In this document: positions 7,043 to 14,454 of the stretch, piece after piece
How positions within the stretch are numbered: position 1 is the stretch's first letter
Layout of the letters: every line of letters begins with the position of its first letter
Assembly (NCBI GenBank): GCA_017624495.1
Contig: JAGAMY010000027.1
Coordinates: 1 to 49,157 of the forward strand
Length of the DNA stretch: 49,157 nt
Reading direction: 5' to 3'
Origin: Lachnospiraceae bacterium
GTDB taxonomy: Bacteria; Bacillota; Clostridia; Lachnospirales; Lachnospiraceae
Translations under genes and position numbers: made by a program
The notes under the pieces: generated by a model
What the model saw: the letters and a program-made list of their open reading frames with translations, nothing else
Told to the model about the DNA's origin: nothing
Databases searched by the model: none

Positions 7043-8659
7043 CTATGCTTTTTTATGATATTTTCGAGGAGGCGAAAAAGCGTTTTCTTCAGATAGAGAG
7101 TTTAATTTGTTGGTAAAGGTTTCTAAAGAAGTAGACAATTTAGTTTGATTTACTAAAGTAATAGCTTCATATTTTAGCTTGTTAAAATTCTTCTGTAAAG
7201 ATTTATCTCGCCGGGCACGCTTATAAAAGCATGTAAGATAATGGTCACATATCTGCTGATATTCAGACCGGGAATGCGTCTTTTTATCAGAATAAGAATT
7301 TTGGTGAATTTTATGCTGATTTTTGTGTTCGTTACAGTATTTTTGCTTTTTGGATTTAGTAGTAAAATAACAGTCGCAAAAAGGACATTTTTTAATTAGG
7401 CAATTTTCTTGTATGATATCTAGCAACTCAATGGCAAGGAGTTGTTCAAAATCTTGAAATCCTATAAGCTGACAACCATTATAGGATTCGAGGGTTGTAG
7501 GATAGCATTTTGGTAAGGTTTTAGTAATATAATCTTTAGCTGGAGAGCTACTGTCAATACAATCCTTGATATAAGCATATATATTATCCGTTAAAAATGT
7601 AGCTATTTCATCATCGGATAGTACAAAAGATGGACAGTTGTTTCTTTCCGTTTCGAATTTATAATATTGCATGAAATAATATTTAGCTATTTTGTGCATA
7701 GTTTGATGCGGAGAATAAACCTTGCAAGTATCTATTAAACGATAAAATCTAGGATTATTAGTTAAAAGCAGGGCATATTGCTGCACAACTTTTGTATCCT
7801 TATATAAACTAAGTAAGTTGGAAAATACAGAAAAATAGTCTGTGAATACATCTGCTATGGTCTTTAAACGAAAAAGAATATATTGTGAGTTGTATTTTTC
7901 TATAAGTCTGTTTATTTCATCTTTAAAGAAATATATGTTAAAAGAAGTATCGGTATCATTTTTAGGAATAATATTTTTACTGTAAAACAACCAGAAATTT
8001 TGCATTTTCTTTTGTATAAATTCATTTGCAGAGTCACTGAACAGTAATTCGTATATAGGAAGAAAAAGTTTTTCAAGAAATGCTTGTTCATAAGATAAGA
8101 ATTTCTTGAAAGCCTGATGTAAACTATTTTTATGTTGTTGGCGGAAATTGTGATATGCATTTCTTTCTAATTTAGTTAGATCGTTATCACGATATTTTTG
8201 TAAATCAGGAGGCAGAATATTGTTATTACGAAGATAAATGTAAAAACGATATTCCCATGTTTTGGAGCAATATTGGAATAAAGCGTGTCCTATATAGGAA
8301 AGTGATATACTGCTATGAGTAAAAAATGGATGTAATTCTTTTATGTGTACATATATTGTGTTGAGCTGATTTGTTGCAGAAGTACTATCGTAGGATTCGT
8401 TTTGGGCGTAGTTGTAGTATTTTTTTAGAGAATCCTCTAATTTTGCGAAGCCATCTGTGATTTTCGGGAGCATTTCTAAAAAAGTATTATGCTGGTTTGT
8501 ATAAGAATAAATGTCAAAAATTTTTTCGTTGCTTGAAACATAAGTAGTGCTTTTTTCTGTTGTTTTTAAAATATAATAATGATTATTTCCTAAATAATAA
8601 TTTTCTTTTCTATCGGTTATCAAATCTTCGTAAATGCTATTTCTTTCAGGATTTTTCAT
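7043..8659 (-). CDS. 538-residue protein with C-terminal zinc-finger motif (DUF6076-like)
   Basis: A long, mostly helical, Tyr/Phe/Asn-rich protein without signal peptide or membrane segments. Near residues 425-445 the motif KKCPFCDCYFTTKSKKQKYC, followed by NEH, is a Cys4 or Cys3His zinc-binding site (CxxC...C..H), and the tail is strongly basic. This layout resembles DUF6076 proteins of Firmicutes, which are often found in mobile elements; I am not certain of the family. The start is supported by a GGAGG ribosome binding site at about 8669-8673 on the minus strand. It is divergent from the ATPase unit and convergent with the relaxase, so it is a separate transcription unit, possibly cargo. 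Very AT-rich. Function unknown. Confidence 0.7.
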   Translation of the reverse strand: MKNPERNSIYEDLITDRKENYYLGNNHYYILKTTEKSTTYVSSNEKIFDIYSYTNQHNTFLEMLPKITDGFAKLEDSLKKYYNYAQNESYDSTSATNQLNTIYVHIKELHPFFTHSSISLSYIGHALFQYCSKTWEYRFYIYLRNNNILPPDLQKYRDNDLTKLERNAYHNFRQQHKNSLHQAFKKFLSYEQAFLEKLFLPIYELLFSDSANEFIQKKMQNFWLFYSKNIIPKNDTDTSFNIYFFKDEINRLIEKYNSQYILFRLKTIADVFTDYFSVFSNLLSLYKDTKVVQQYALLLTNNPRFYRLIDTCKVYSPHQTMHKIAKYYFMQYYKFETERNNCPSFVLSDDEIATFLTDNIYAYIKDCIDSSSPAKDYITKTLPKCYPTTLESYNGCQLIGFQDFEQLLAIELLDIIQENCLIKKCPFCDCYFTTKSKKQKYCNEHKNQHKIHQNSYSDKKTHSRSEYQQICDHYLTCFYKRARRDKSLQKNFNKLKYEAITLVNQTKLSTSLETFTNKLNSLSEENAFSPPRKYHKKA

Positions 8660-8895
8660 GTAGATATCCTCCGTTAAATGCTATTTTGTCATTATAGTAA
8701 AGTGTTTGATGGTAAATTGTCAATGAGTATATTTTGAAAACTAAATTGACATAGGGAACTAAAAGATGAGGATTATAGTGAACATTTTTATCCCCACTAT
8801 GTGATATCGTGATGATGTCGGAAAAATAAAATTCCATCAATAAGTGTAAAAAGGTGGAAATATTCCCACAAAAACAAGAAAAGAGGTGGAAAGTA
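8660..8895. promoter_or_regulatory. Divergent regulatory region between the zinc-finger and ATPase units
   Basis: The 236-base gap must hold promoters for both directions. TTGACA appears at 8746-8751 on the plus strand and its complement TGTCAA at 8718-8723, forming an outward-facing inverted pair. The nearest -10-like hexamers (plus TATAGT at 8774; minus TATAAT at 8691-8696) are 21-22 bases away, longer than normal, so assignments are uncertain. A further inverted repeat, ATAGTG/CACTAT, lies at about 8775-8804 and could be an operator. Confidence 0.35.
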
Positions 8896-9057
8896 ATGGA
8901 TGAAAGATTTTGGCAGTTTCAAATTTATCCGGAGAATGAGGTAGAGCCAGAAAAAAAGAAGAAAAGAAGTTATATTTTAGACTTGATTCCAAAGGATGGT
9001 TATTTGGCAAAATATAGAAAGAAGGAGAAAGAAAAAAATGAAAACTACAGAAGATAA
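8896..9057 (+). CDS. Small basic protein upstream of the ATPase
   Basis: 53 residues from ATG 8896, with GAGGTGG at 8883-8889. An upstream in-frame ATG at 8854 lacks a ribosome binding site. The protein starts MDERFWQFQIYPENE and ends in a long Lys/Glu-rich tail. It overlaps the start of the next gene by 20 bases, so the two are likely co-translated. No family recognised; it could be an accessory DNA-binding factor of the ATPase. Confidence 0.5.
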   Translation: MDERFWQFQIYPENEVEPEKKKKRSYILDLIPKDGYLAKYRKKEKEKNENYRR

Positions 9058-10741
9058 TACAAAAATGAATTATCATTGGACAGATACGGAGGGTTTGTTT
9101 CAAGTGAAAGAAACAGAAAATGTATATGTTGGAAATTTTTATCCAGAGGTAAAAGATGTACAAGATATACAGGAAGAAAAGTACATTGTGCTAAATTTAA
9201 AAATTGTAGGAGGTTATGACATAGAAATAATGTTGCCTGTTAAGAAATTACAAAGAGTACGATGGTTTGACTTATGTCAGCAATGCTTAATAGATGAACA
9301 TAACAAGGAGGCATATGCTTTTCTCAGGTATTTGGTACAAGTGCAGGTGGCTCAATATGAAAGGGAAATAACCCGTATTACACATTACACGCAATTAGGA
9401 TGGAATGTAGATGTGTATGGTAACAATGTGTATGTTTTTGGAAATGGTCAAATAGGTGGAGATAAGAATGCAAAAACAGCATCACATTTAAGTCCATATA
9501 AATTAAGCTATTTAGAAGAAAAGCAAGGAGAAATGCTAAAAATCTTTATTGACGTACTAAAAACAGCTCCTATGGAAGGTCTTATTACATTGGGATATTT
9601 TTTTACCGGGCTTTTGAGGCAGTTGTATAAAGAGGCAGGTGTACCAGTAGACTTTATTCTATATTTGGCTGGAGAGCAGCAAAACAGAAAAACAACACTT
9701 GCTAAATTAACAAATAATTTGTATTGCAGAGATACTGATATGGATTTTGCAGTAAGAACCGTAGAAAAAACAAGTAACGCTGTTGCAGAAAAACTAATTT
9801 CTGCATATAAAGATACAACACTAATTTTAGATGATGTTTCAAAAACTCGTGATAAAAAATATCAGCAAAAACAGGAGGATGTTGTAGAACATATTGTAAG
9901 GTTGGTTGGAAATCGTGCAAGAAAAAGTATAAATTCCGGAAATGGTGTTCGGGAATGTTTGCCAAATGCAAATGTAATTATTACTGGAGAATATATTCCT
10001 ATATTTTCTGAATCTACATTGAGTAGAATGTTGATTTTAGAAATAGATTATCCAATTGAAGCTTATTGGTTGAGAATACTTGGGGAAAATCCGCAGATGC
10101 TTTCTACGGTCGCCTATAGTTTTCTTTCTTGTGTGCAGATGGATTACGATAGGATTGTTAGCGTAATTAAAGAGAATTTTAGTATTTATCGTCATAATAG
10201 AGAAAAACATGTGCCCTATCAGGAAAGACTCAATGAACATGGTTTCATTATGGAAAGTACCTATTATATACTGCATGATTATTTATGCAAAAATGGTTAT
10301 TCGGAAGAATCGAATGATCTTATGTACAATATGACAGCTGCATTGAAAAGTACACTTTTAAAGCAGGTGAGGATAATTAAAAAGATAGTTGCAAAAGATA
10401 GTAAGAAAGATTTTTGTGCTGCGTTTGCAGAGCTGTATAATAGAAAAAAGTTAAGCATAGCACAAGAAAAAGAGTGTTATGATAAAAATTGTGACGATGC
10501 ATTTTTTCAGGGAAAAGATATTATCTGTATAACGACCGTAAATTTACGTGATATGATGCGCATATACTATAATGATTCGACGATTACGATTCAGGCAGTT
10601 ACAAAACAATTCAGAGAGGCTCGTTTTCTGTTAATGGACAATAGTAAGAATTTAAAATCGACCAAAAAATTAGATAATGAGCGATATCTGCATATTTTGA
10701 AAGTAAGTGTTAAAGAATACTATAAATATAGTATCGTGTAA
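9038..10741 (+). CDS. Element-encoded P-loop ATPase resembling DUF927 / replication helicases
   Basis: 567 residues from ATG 9038 (AAGGAG at 9022-9027). Residues ~207-222 carry a Walker A-like loop, LAGEQQNRKTTLAKL, and about residues 262-270 a Walker B, TTLILDDVSK. A further segment, NANVIITGEYIPIFSESTLS followed by RM, looks like sensor 1 and an arginine finger. The order N-terminal nucleic-acid-binding region, ATPase, C-terminal region resembles DUF927-type proteins of phages and plasmids, thought to be superfamily 3 or AAA-like replication helicases; this assignment is tentative. No primase motifs were seen. It sits between the mobilization genes and xis/int, consistent with an element replication protein. 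The region is notably AT-rich. Confidence 0.6.
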   Translation: MKTTEDNTKMNYHWTDTEGLFQVKETENVYVGNFYPEVKDVQDIQEEKYIVLNLKIVGGYDIEIMLPVKKLQRVRWFDLCQQCLIDEHNKEAYAFLRYLVQVQVAQYEREITRITHYTQLGWNVDVYGNNVYVFGNGQIGGDKNAKTASHLSPYKLSYLEEKQGEMLKIFIDVLKTAPMEGLITLGYFFTGLLRQLYKEAGVPVDFILYLAGEQQNRKTTLAKLTNNLYCRDTDMDFAVRTVEKTSNAVAEKLISAYKDTTLILDDVSKTRDKKYQQKQEDVVEHIVRLVGNRARKSINSGNGVRECLPNANVIITGEYIPIFSESTLSRMLILEIDYPIEAYWLRILGENPQMLSTVAYSFLSCVQMDYDRIVSVIKENFSIYRHNREKHVPYQERLNEHGFIMESTYYILHDYLCKNGYSEESNDLMYNMTAALKSTLLKQVRIIKKIVAKDSKKDFCAAFAELYNRKKLSIAQEKECYDKNCDDAFFQGKDIICITTVNLRDMMRIYYNDSTITIQAVTKQFREARFLLMDNSKNLKSTKKLDNERYLHILKVSVKEYYKYSIV

Positions 10742-10822
10742 ATTCCTGTTTTTCTACTACGAAGCCAAGAAAAATCAAGAAATACAATGATACATTATCC
10801 ACTTGAAAAGGAGGAAACCATT

Positions 10823-11029
10823 ATGCATACAACGAAAGAAATTCCATTCTGGGAGAAATACACATTATCCATCGAAGAAGCATCGCAGTATTTTCGCATT
10901 GGTGAGAAAAAGCTAAGACAGTTAATCTTAGAAAATCCGGCAGCGGATTTCATACTTATGAACGGAAACCGTGCGCAGATAAAACGCAAACTGTTTGAAC
11001 AGTACATAGATGCGGCTACAGTTGTCTAA
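10823..11029 (+). CDS. xis: Tn916-type excisionase Xis
   Basis: 68 residues from ATG 10823, with AAAGGAGG at 10807-10814. The sequence [20 protein letters not shown], then GEKKLRQLI and [18 protein letters not shown], closely parallels Tn916 Xis as I know it. It is a small winged-helix protein that bends the element ends so that integrase can excise. It lies 93 bases upstream of int with a terminator between, the same arrangement as in Tn916-family elements. Confidence 0.93.
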   Translation: MHTTKEIPFWEKYTLSIEEASQYFRIGEKKLRQLILENPAADFILMNGNRAQIKRKLFEQYIDAATVV

Positions 11030-11041
11030 ATAAGTTATGAC

Positions 11042-11091
11042 AAAGAGCCTTTGATATGGTATGATTAGTCTATCGTATCAAGGCTCTTTTT
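11042..11091 (+). terminator. Terminator between xis and int
   Basis: AAAGAGCC(T)TTGATA at 11042-11055 pairs with TATCAAGGCTCTTT near 11076-11089, followed by TT, with a bulged T. It ends the xis transcript and makes int expression depend on read-through or its own promoter. Confidence 0.75.
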
Positions 11092-11122
11092 AGTTGAAGT
11101 GATAACGAAAGGAGCATGACCT

Positions 11123-12319
11123 ATGAGTGAAAAGAGGAGGGACAACCGTAACCGGATTCTTAGACAGGGAGAAAGCCAGCGTTCCGATGGACGATATATG
11201 TTCAAATACATAGATTCTGCAGGACAGGTAAAATATGTCTACAGCTGGCGTTTAGACAGAAACGACAAAACCCCGGCAGGAAAGAAACATGATTTATCCT
11301 TACGGGAGAAAGAAAAAAGGATAGAAGCAGATATTTTTGACCAGATTGTACCGGACGGTGGCAACATGACCGTATTAGATTTGGTTAAAAAATACATCTC
11401 TCTAAAAGCAGGGATTCGCCATAATACAGAAGCAAATTATAACTTTGTCATTCGCATAATTGAAAAAGAGGAGTTTGGAAAGAAACGGATAGATAAGGTA
11501 AAGTTATCTGATGCCAAAGCGTGGCTGATTAAGCTGCAAAAGGACGGCAGAGGTTACAGTAGCATTAAATCTGTCCGTGGAGTAGTTCGTCCAGCTTTTC
11601 AGATGGCATATGACGATGACTTAATCCGTAAAAATCCATTTGAGTTTCAATTAGCAACGGTGGTTGTAAATGACAGTGTAACCAGACAGGCTATCACAAG
11701 AAAACAGCAGAGAGATTTCTTGAATTTTGTAAAAAGTGATGAGCATTTTAGCCAATATTATGACGGAATATACATCCTTTTCCATACAGGACTTAGAATA
11801 TCAGAGTTTGTAGGACTGACAAAAGCAGATATAGACTTTGAAAACCGCAAAATCCGGATAGATCATCAGCTGCAAAGAAGCCGTAGAATGGAATATATTA
11901 TAGAAGATACAAAAACCACAAGCGGAACACGCCTAGTTCCCATGACAGATGATGTATACGAATGTTTCAAACGCATATTATCAGCACGCAAAAAGCCGAA
12001 AATAGAACCTATGATTTCCGGTTATACAGGATTTTTGTTTCTGGATAAAAATGACATGCCTATGGTAGCCTTGCATTGGGAAAAGTATTTTCAGCACATC
12101 TGTGAAAAGTATAACAGCATTTATAGAGTGCAGATGCCCAAAATCACACCCCATGTATGCAGACATACCTTTTGCAGTAACATGGCAAAATCCGGTATGA
12201 ATCCGAAAACCCTTCAATATATTATGGGACACAGTGATATAGGCGTTACCTTAAATACATACACCCATTTAGGTTTTGAAGATGTAAAAGATGAGATGCA
12301 AAGAGTCTGCAACCTCTGA
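11123..12319 (+). CDS. int: Tn916-family tyrosine integrase
   Basis: 398 residues. The N-terminal ~75 residues (RRDNRNRILRQGESQRSDGR, then YMFKY) form the Tn916-type arm-binding domain, followed by a SAM-like core-binding domain (~80-190) and the catalytic domain. Catalytic residues are visible: Arg in FHTGLRISEF (about residue 224), HVCRHTF (His and Arg near 343-346), the His in MGHSDIG and Tyr in NTYTH (about 378). The enzyme integrates and excises the element. AAAGGAG lies 8 bases before the ATG. It is the last gene of the element, pointing outward towards the right end. Confidence 0.95.
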   Translation: MSEKRRDNRNRILRQGESQRSDGRYMFKYIDSAGQVKYVYSWRLDRNDKTPAGKKHDLSLREKEKRIEADIFDQIVPDGGNMTVLDLVKKYISLKAGIRHNTEANYNFVIRIIEKEEFGKKRIDKVKLSDAKAWLIKLQKDGRGYSSIKSVRGVVRPAFQMAYDDDLIRKNPFEFQLATVVVNDSVTRQAITRKQQRDFLNFVKSDEHFSQYYDGIYILFHTGLRISEFVGLTKADIDFENRKIRIDHQLQRSRRMEYIIEDTKTTSGTRLVPMTDDVYECFKRILSARKKPKIEPMISGYTGFLFLDKNDMPMVALHWEKYFQHICEKYNSIYRVQMPKITPHVCRHTFCSNMAKSGMNPKTLQYIMGHSDIGVTLNTYTHLGFEDVKDEMQRVCNL

Positions 12320-12328
12320 TAAATAGCG

Positions 12329-12426
12329 GGTTGTACGAAGATGCAGTTTACAACTGGTTGTACAACTTTTGCTAGAAAAGATATACCAAAATCAGCCACC
12401 AAAAGCCAAAAAACGGTTTTTGGTGG
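12329..12426. repeat. Repeats between int and the chromosomal phosphatase; possible attachment end
   Basis: Two direct copies of GGTTGTAC lie at 12329-12336 and 12356-12363, the second next to its inverted partner TACAAC. Downstream, CCACCAAAA (12396-12404) and TTTTGGTGG (12418-12426) form a perfect 9-bp hairpin, overlapping an alternative stem CCAAAAA/TTTTTGG. Such repeats are expected at integrase arm sites and element ends. No T tract follows, so a simple terminator is less likely. The matching left end was not found. Confidence 0.45.
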
Positions 12427-12485
12427 ATTAGAGTAAAATACAGAAGAAACAAAGAAAAATCAACTTATAAGGAGATATACAGTCA

Positions 12486-12950
12486 ATGATTAAAGTACTT
12501 TTCATCTGCCACGGCAACATCTGCCGCAGCACCATGGCCGAGAGTGTTTTCACGCATCTCGTCACCCAGCGCAACCTAACCCACGCATTTGCAATCAATT
12601 CCGCTGCCACCAGCCGCGAAGAAATTGGCAACCCACCACATTACGGCACAGTGGCAAAGCTTCGCCAAGTCGGCATCCCCGTAGTCCCACACCGTGCCAT
12701 CCAGATGACAAAAGCCGACTACGATGACTACGATTACCTCATTGGCATGGATACTGCCAACATCCGCAATATGAGTCGCATCGCCGGTGGAGACTCGGAT
12801 AACAAAATCTTCAAACTACTGTCTTTCGCAGGAACATCCAGAGACATCGCAGACCCATGGTACACTGGTAATTTTGATGAAACCTATGCAGATGTAGTAG
12901 AAGGTTGTGAAGCTTTTTTAACCTATTTAAAGAAAAATAATCAAATATAA
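12486..12950 (+). CDS. Low-molecular-weight protein-tyrosine phosphatase
   Basis: 154 residues. The phosphate-binding loop C8-HGNICR-S15 sits at the N-terminus, as in all low-molecular-weight PTPs, and the general acid Asp is in IADPWYTG (D123). The enzyme hydrolyses phosphotyrosine by a cysteinyl-phosphate intermediate; in Firmicutes it often counteracts capsule or stress tyrosine kinases, but no kinase gene is adjacent. AAGGAG lies 11 bases upstream. The gene prefers C-ending codons (AAC, CGC, ATC, ACC), unlike its neighbours, and is richer in GC, which suggests a different origin. It is the first gene right of the mobile element. Confidence 0.95.
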   Translation: MIKVLFICHGNICRSTMAESVFTHLVTQRNLTHAFAINSAATSREEIGNPPHYGTVAKLRQVGIPVVPHRAIQMTKADYDDYDYLIGMDTANIRNMSRIAGGDSDNKIFKLLSFAGTSRDIADPWYTGNFDETYADVVEGCEAFLTYLKKNNQI

Positions 12951-13038
12951 TGCTAATTTTCCCCCACTTAATTATGGTGAAAAACGTCGGACACATATAG
13001 AATAAATGCAAACAACAATAACCATAAGGGGGAATTTT

Positions 13039-13755
13039 ATGATTTGGTGGATAATAGCAGCATTATGCGCATTTTTTGTAAAAGGGCTATGTGGTTTTGC
13101 CAACACATTAATATTTACCACAATACTTAGCTTTGGAAACAGTAATATTAATATTACACCGGTAGAATTAATTTTAGGTTATCCTACCAATGCTATTATG
13201 GCATGGAAAGAGCGTAAATCCATAAAACTATCTGTATGTATACCCTTAGCTGTTCTTGTACTCGCAGGAAGTATACCGGGAATGTTCTTTTTAAAAACAG
13301 CGGATACCAGACTGATAAAAATCCTATTTGGATTTGTGATTATTTTTATCGGTATGGAAATGCTTTATCGGGAAAAACAGCATCAGAAGCGCAGACAGTC
13401 TAAGACGATACTTGGGATAATCGGGATTTTATCCGGGATACTCTGTGGGGTATATGGTGTAGGTGCATTATTAGGTGCGTATGTTGGCAGAGTCACAGAG
13501 GATAGTCATGCATTTAAAGGAAATATTTGTATGGTATTTCTGGCAGAAAGCACATTTCGGGTGATTGTCTATACAATGACAGGCATTATCACAGTAGAGA
13601 CATTGAAACAGGCAGTTGTTCTGATGCCTGTAATGTTGCTGGGGTTATTTTTAGGGATGAAAAGCGGCAAAATACTGGATGAAAAAATAGTAAGAAAAAT
13701 AGTAATTATCATGTTGGTGATTTCAGGAGGAAGCTTGATTTTAGCCAATTTATAA
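13039..13755 (+). CDS. TSUP (TauE/SafE) family permease
   Basis: 238 residues from ATG 13039, chosen because AAGGGGGAA precedes it; a longer frame from 13006 has no ribosome binding site. About seven hydrophobic segments are seen, and the two-fold repeat of the family shows in GLCGFANTLIFTTIL and GILSGILCGVYGVGALLGAY. TSUP proteins move small organic or sulfur-containing anions (sulfite, sulfoacetate, and similar) across the membrane; the substrate cannot be told here. The histidine phosphatase gene follows after 20 bases, so they may be co-transcribed. Confidence 0.88.
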   Translation: MIWWIIAALCAFFVKGLCGFANTLIFTTILSFGNSNINITPVELILGYPTNAIMAWKERKSIKLSVCIPLAVLVLAGSIPGMFFLKTADTRLIKILFGFVIIFIGMEMLYREKQHQKRRQSKTILGIIGILSGILCGVYGVGALLGAYVGRVTEDSHAFKGNICMVFLAESTFRVIVYTMTGIITVETLKQAVVLMPVMLLGLFLGMKSGKILDEKIVRKIVIIMLVISGGSLILANL

Positions 13756-13775
13756 AAATAGAAAGAGAGAAAAAT

Positions 13776-14318
13776 ATGGCACATATATATTTTACAAGAC
13801 ATGGACAAACCATCTGGAATGTAGAAAATAAAATTTGCGGAGCAACGGATATTGCTTTGACAGATTTAGGACACCGGCAGGCAATTGCGCTGGGGGAAGA
13901 AATTTTACGTCAGGGATTAAAAATTGATGAGATTTTATATTCGCCTCTTATTCGTGCGGCAGAAACGGCAAGACATATTTCAGAAGTAACAGGCATACCC
14001 ATGCGTAAAGAAGTTCGCTTAAAAGAGCAAAACTTTGGAAAATATGAATCAACGCCAAGGGATGGAGCAGAATTTGCAGAAATGAAAACCCATTTTATAG
14101 ACCATTTTGAGGGTGGGGAAACTATGCTGCATTTAGCGCAGCGTATTTATAACCTGTTGGATGAAATGAAAGCAGAGGCAGAGGATAAGACATATCTTTT
14201 AGTTGCACATAATGGGATTTCAAGAGTCGTACATTCCTATTTTCATGATATGGAAAATGAAGAATACGCAAAATTTGGAATAAAAAATTGTGAAATCCGA
14301 AAATATGAGTTTAAATAG
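13776..14318 (+). CDS. Histidine phosphatase family protein
   Basis: 180 residues. The catalytic R8-H9-G motif is in FTRHGQTIWN, with the second half of the active site in YSPLIRAAETA and VAHNGISRVV (second catalytic His). This fold covers phosphoglycerate mutases, cobalamin and sugar phosphatases; the size and sequence fit a small-molecule phosphatase, substrate unknown. The ribosome binding site is weak (GAAAGAGAG). A promoter for the chemoreceptor follows the stop. Confidence 0.9.
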   Translation: MAHIYFTRHGQTIWNVENKICGATDIALTDLGHRQAIALGEEILRQGLKIDEILYSPLIRAAETARHISEVTGIPMRKEVRLKEQNFGKYESTPRDGAEFAEMKTHFIDHFEGGETMLHLAQRIYNLLDEMKAEAEDKTYLLVAHNGISRVVHSYFHDMENEEYAKFGIKNCEIRKYEFK

Positions 14319-14349
14319 TACAAATATCGTACGATTTTCCTATGGAACG

Positions 14350-14378
14350 TTGACAAGAAAATTAATATATCGTATCAT
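14350..14378 (+). promoter_or_regulatory. Sigma-A type promoter of the chemoreceptor gene
   Basis: TTGACA (14350-14355), 17 bases, TATCAT (14373-14378); it lies 77 bases upstream of the chemoreceptor ATG at 14455. Confidence 0.75.
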
Positions 14379-14454
14379 GTACATATGTAACAAAAAAAGT
14401 TGCAAAAAGGGATGAAAATTAATAAAAGTGTTCAAAGATAAAGGGAGATGGCGT

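Larger units (their letters stand above)
2401..12480 (+). mobile_element. Putative integrative mobilizable element with Tn916-type int/xis
   Basis: The span includes a recombination cassette (DUF932, YqaJ, RecT), a MobC-like protein and short relaxase, a replication-type ATPase and, at the right end, Tn916-family excisionase and integrase. Genes on both sides look chromosomal. Many genes, especially between 6.0 and 10.7 kb, are more AT-rich than the flanks. No conjugation ATPase, coupling protein or VirB-like genes are visible, so it would be mobilizable, not self-transmissible. Boundaries are approximate: the right end must lie between the int stop (12319) and the phosphatase gene (12486); the left end is placed between 2400 and 2526 only because the cassette starts there. 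I found no convincing att direct repeat. Confidence 0.65.

Noticed and set aside
8837-9163. 108-codon minus-strand frame in the divergent region
   Set aside because: It overlaps the two plus-strand genes that have good ribosome binding sites; its Phe/Ile-rich content is what reversed A-rich DNA gives.
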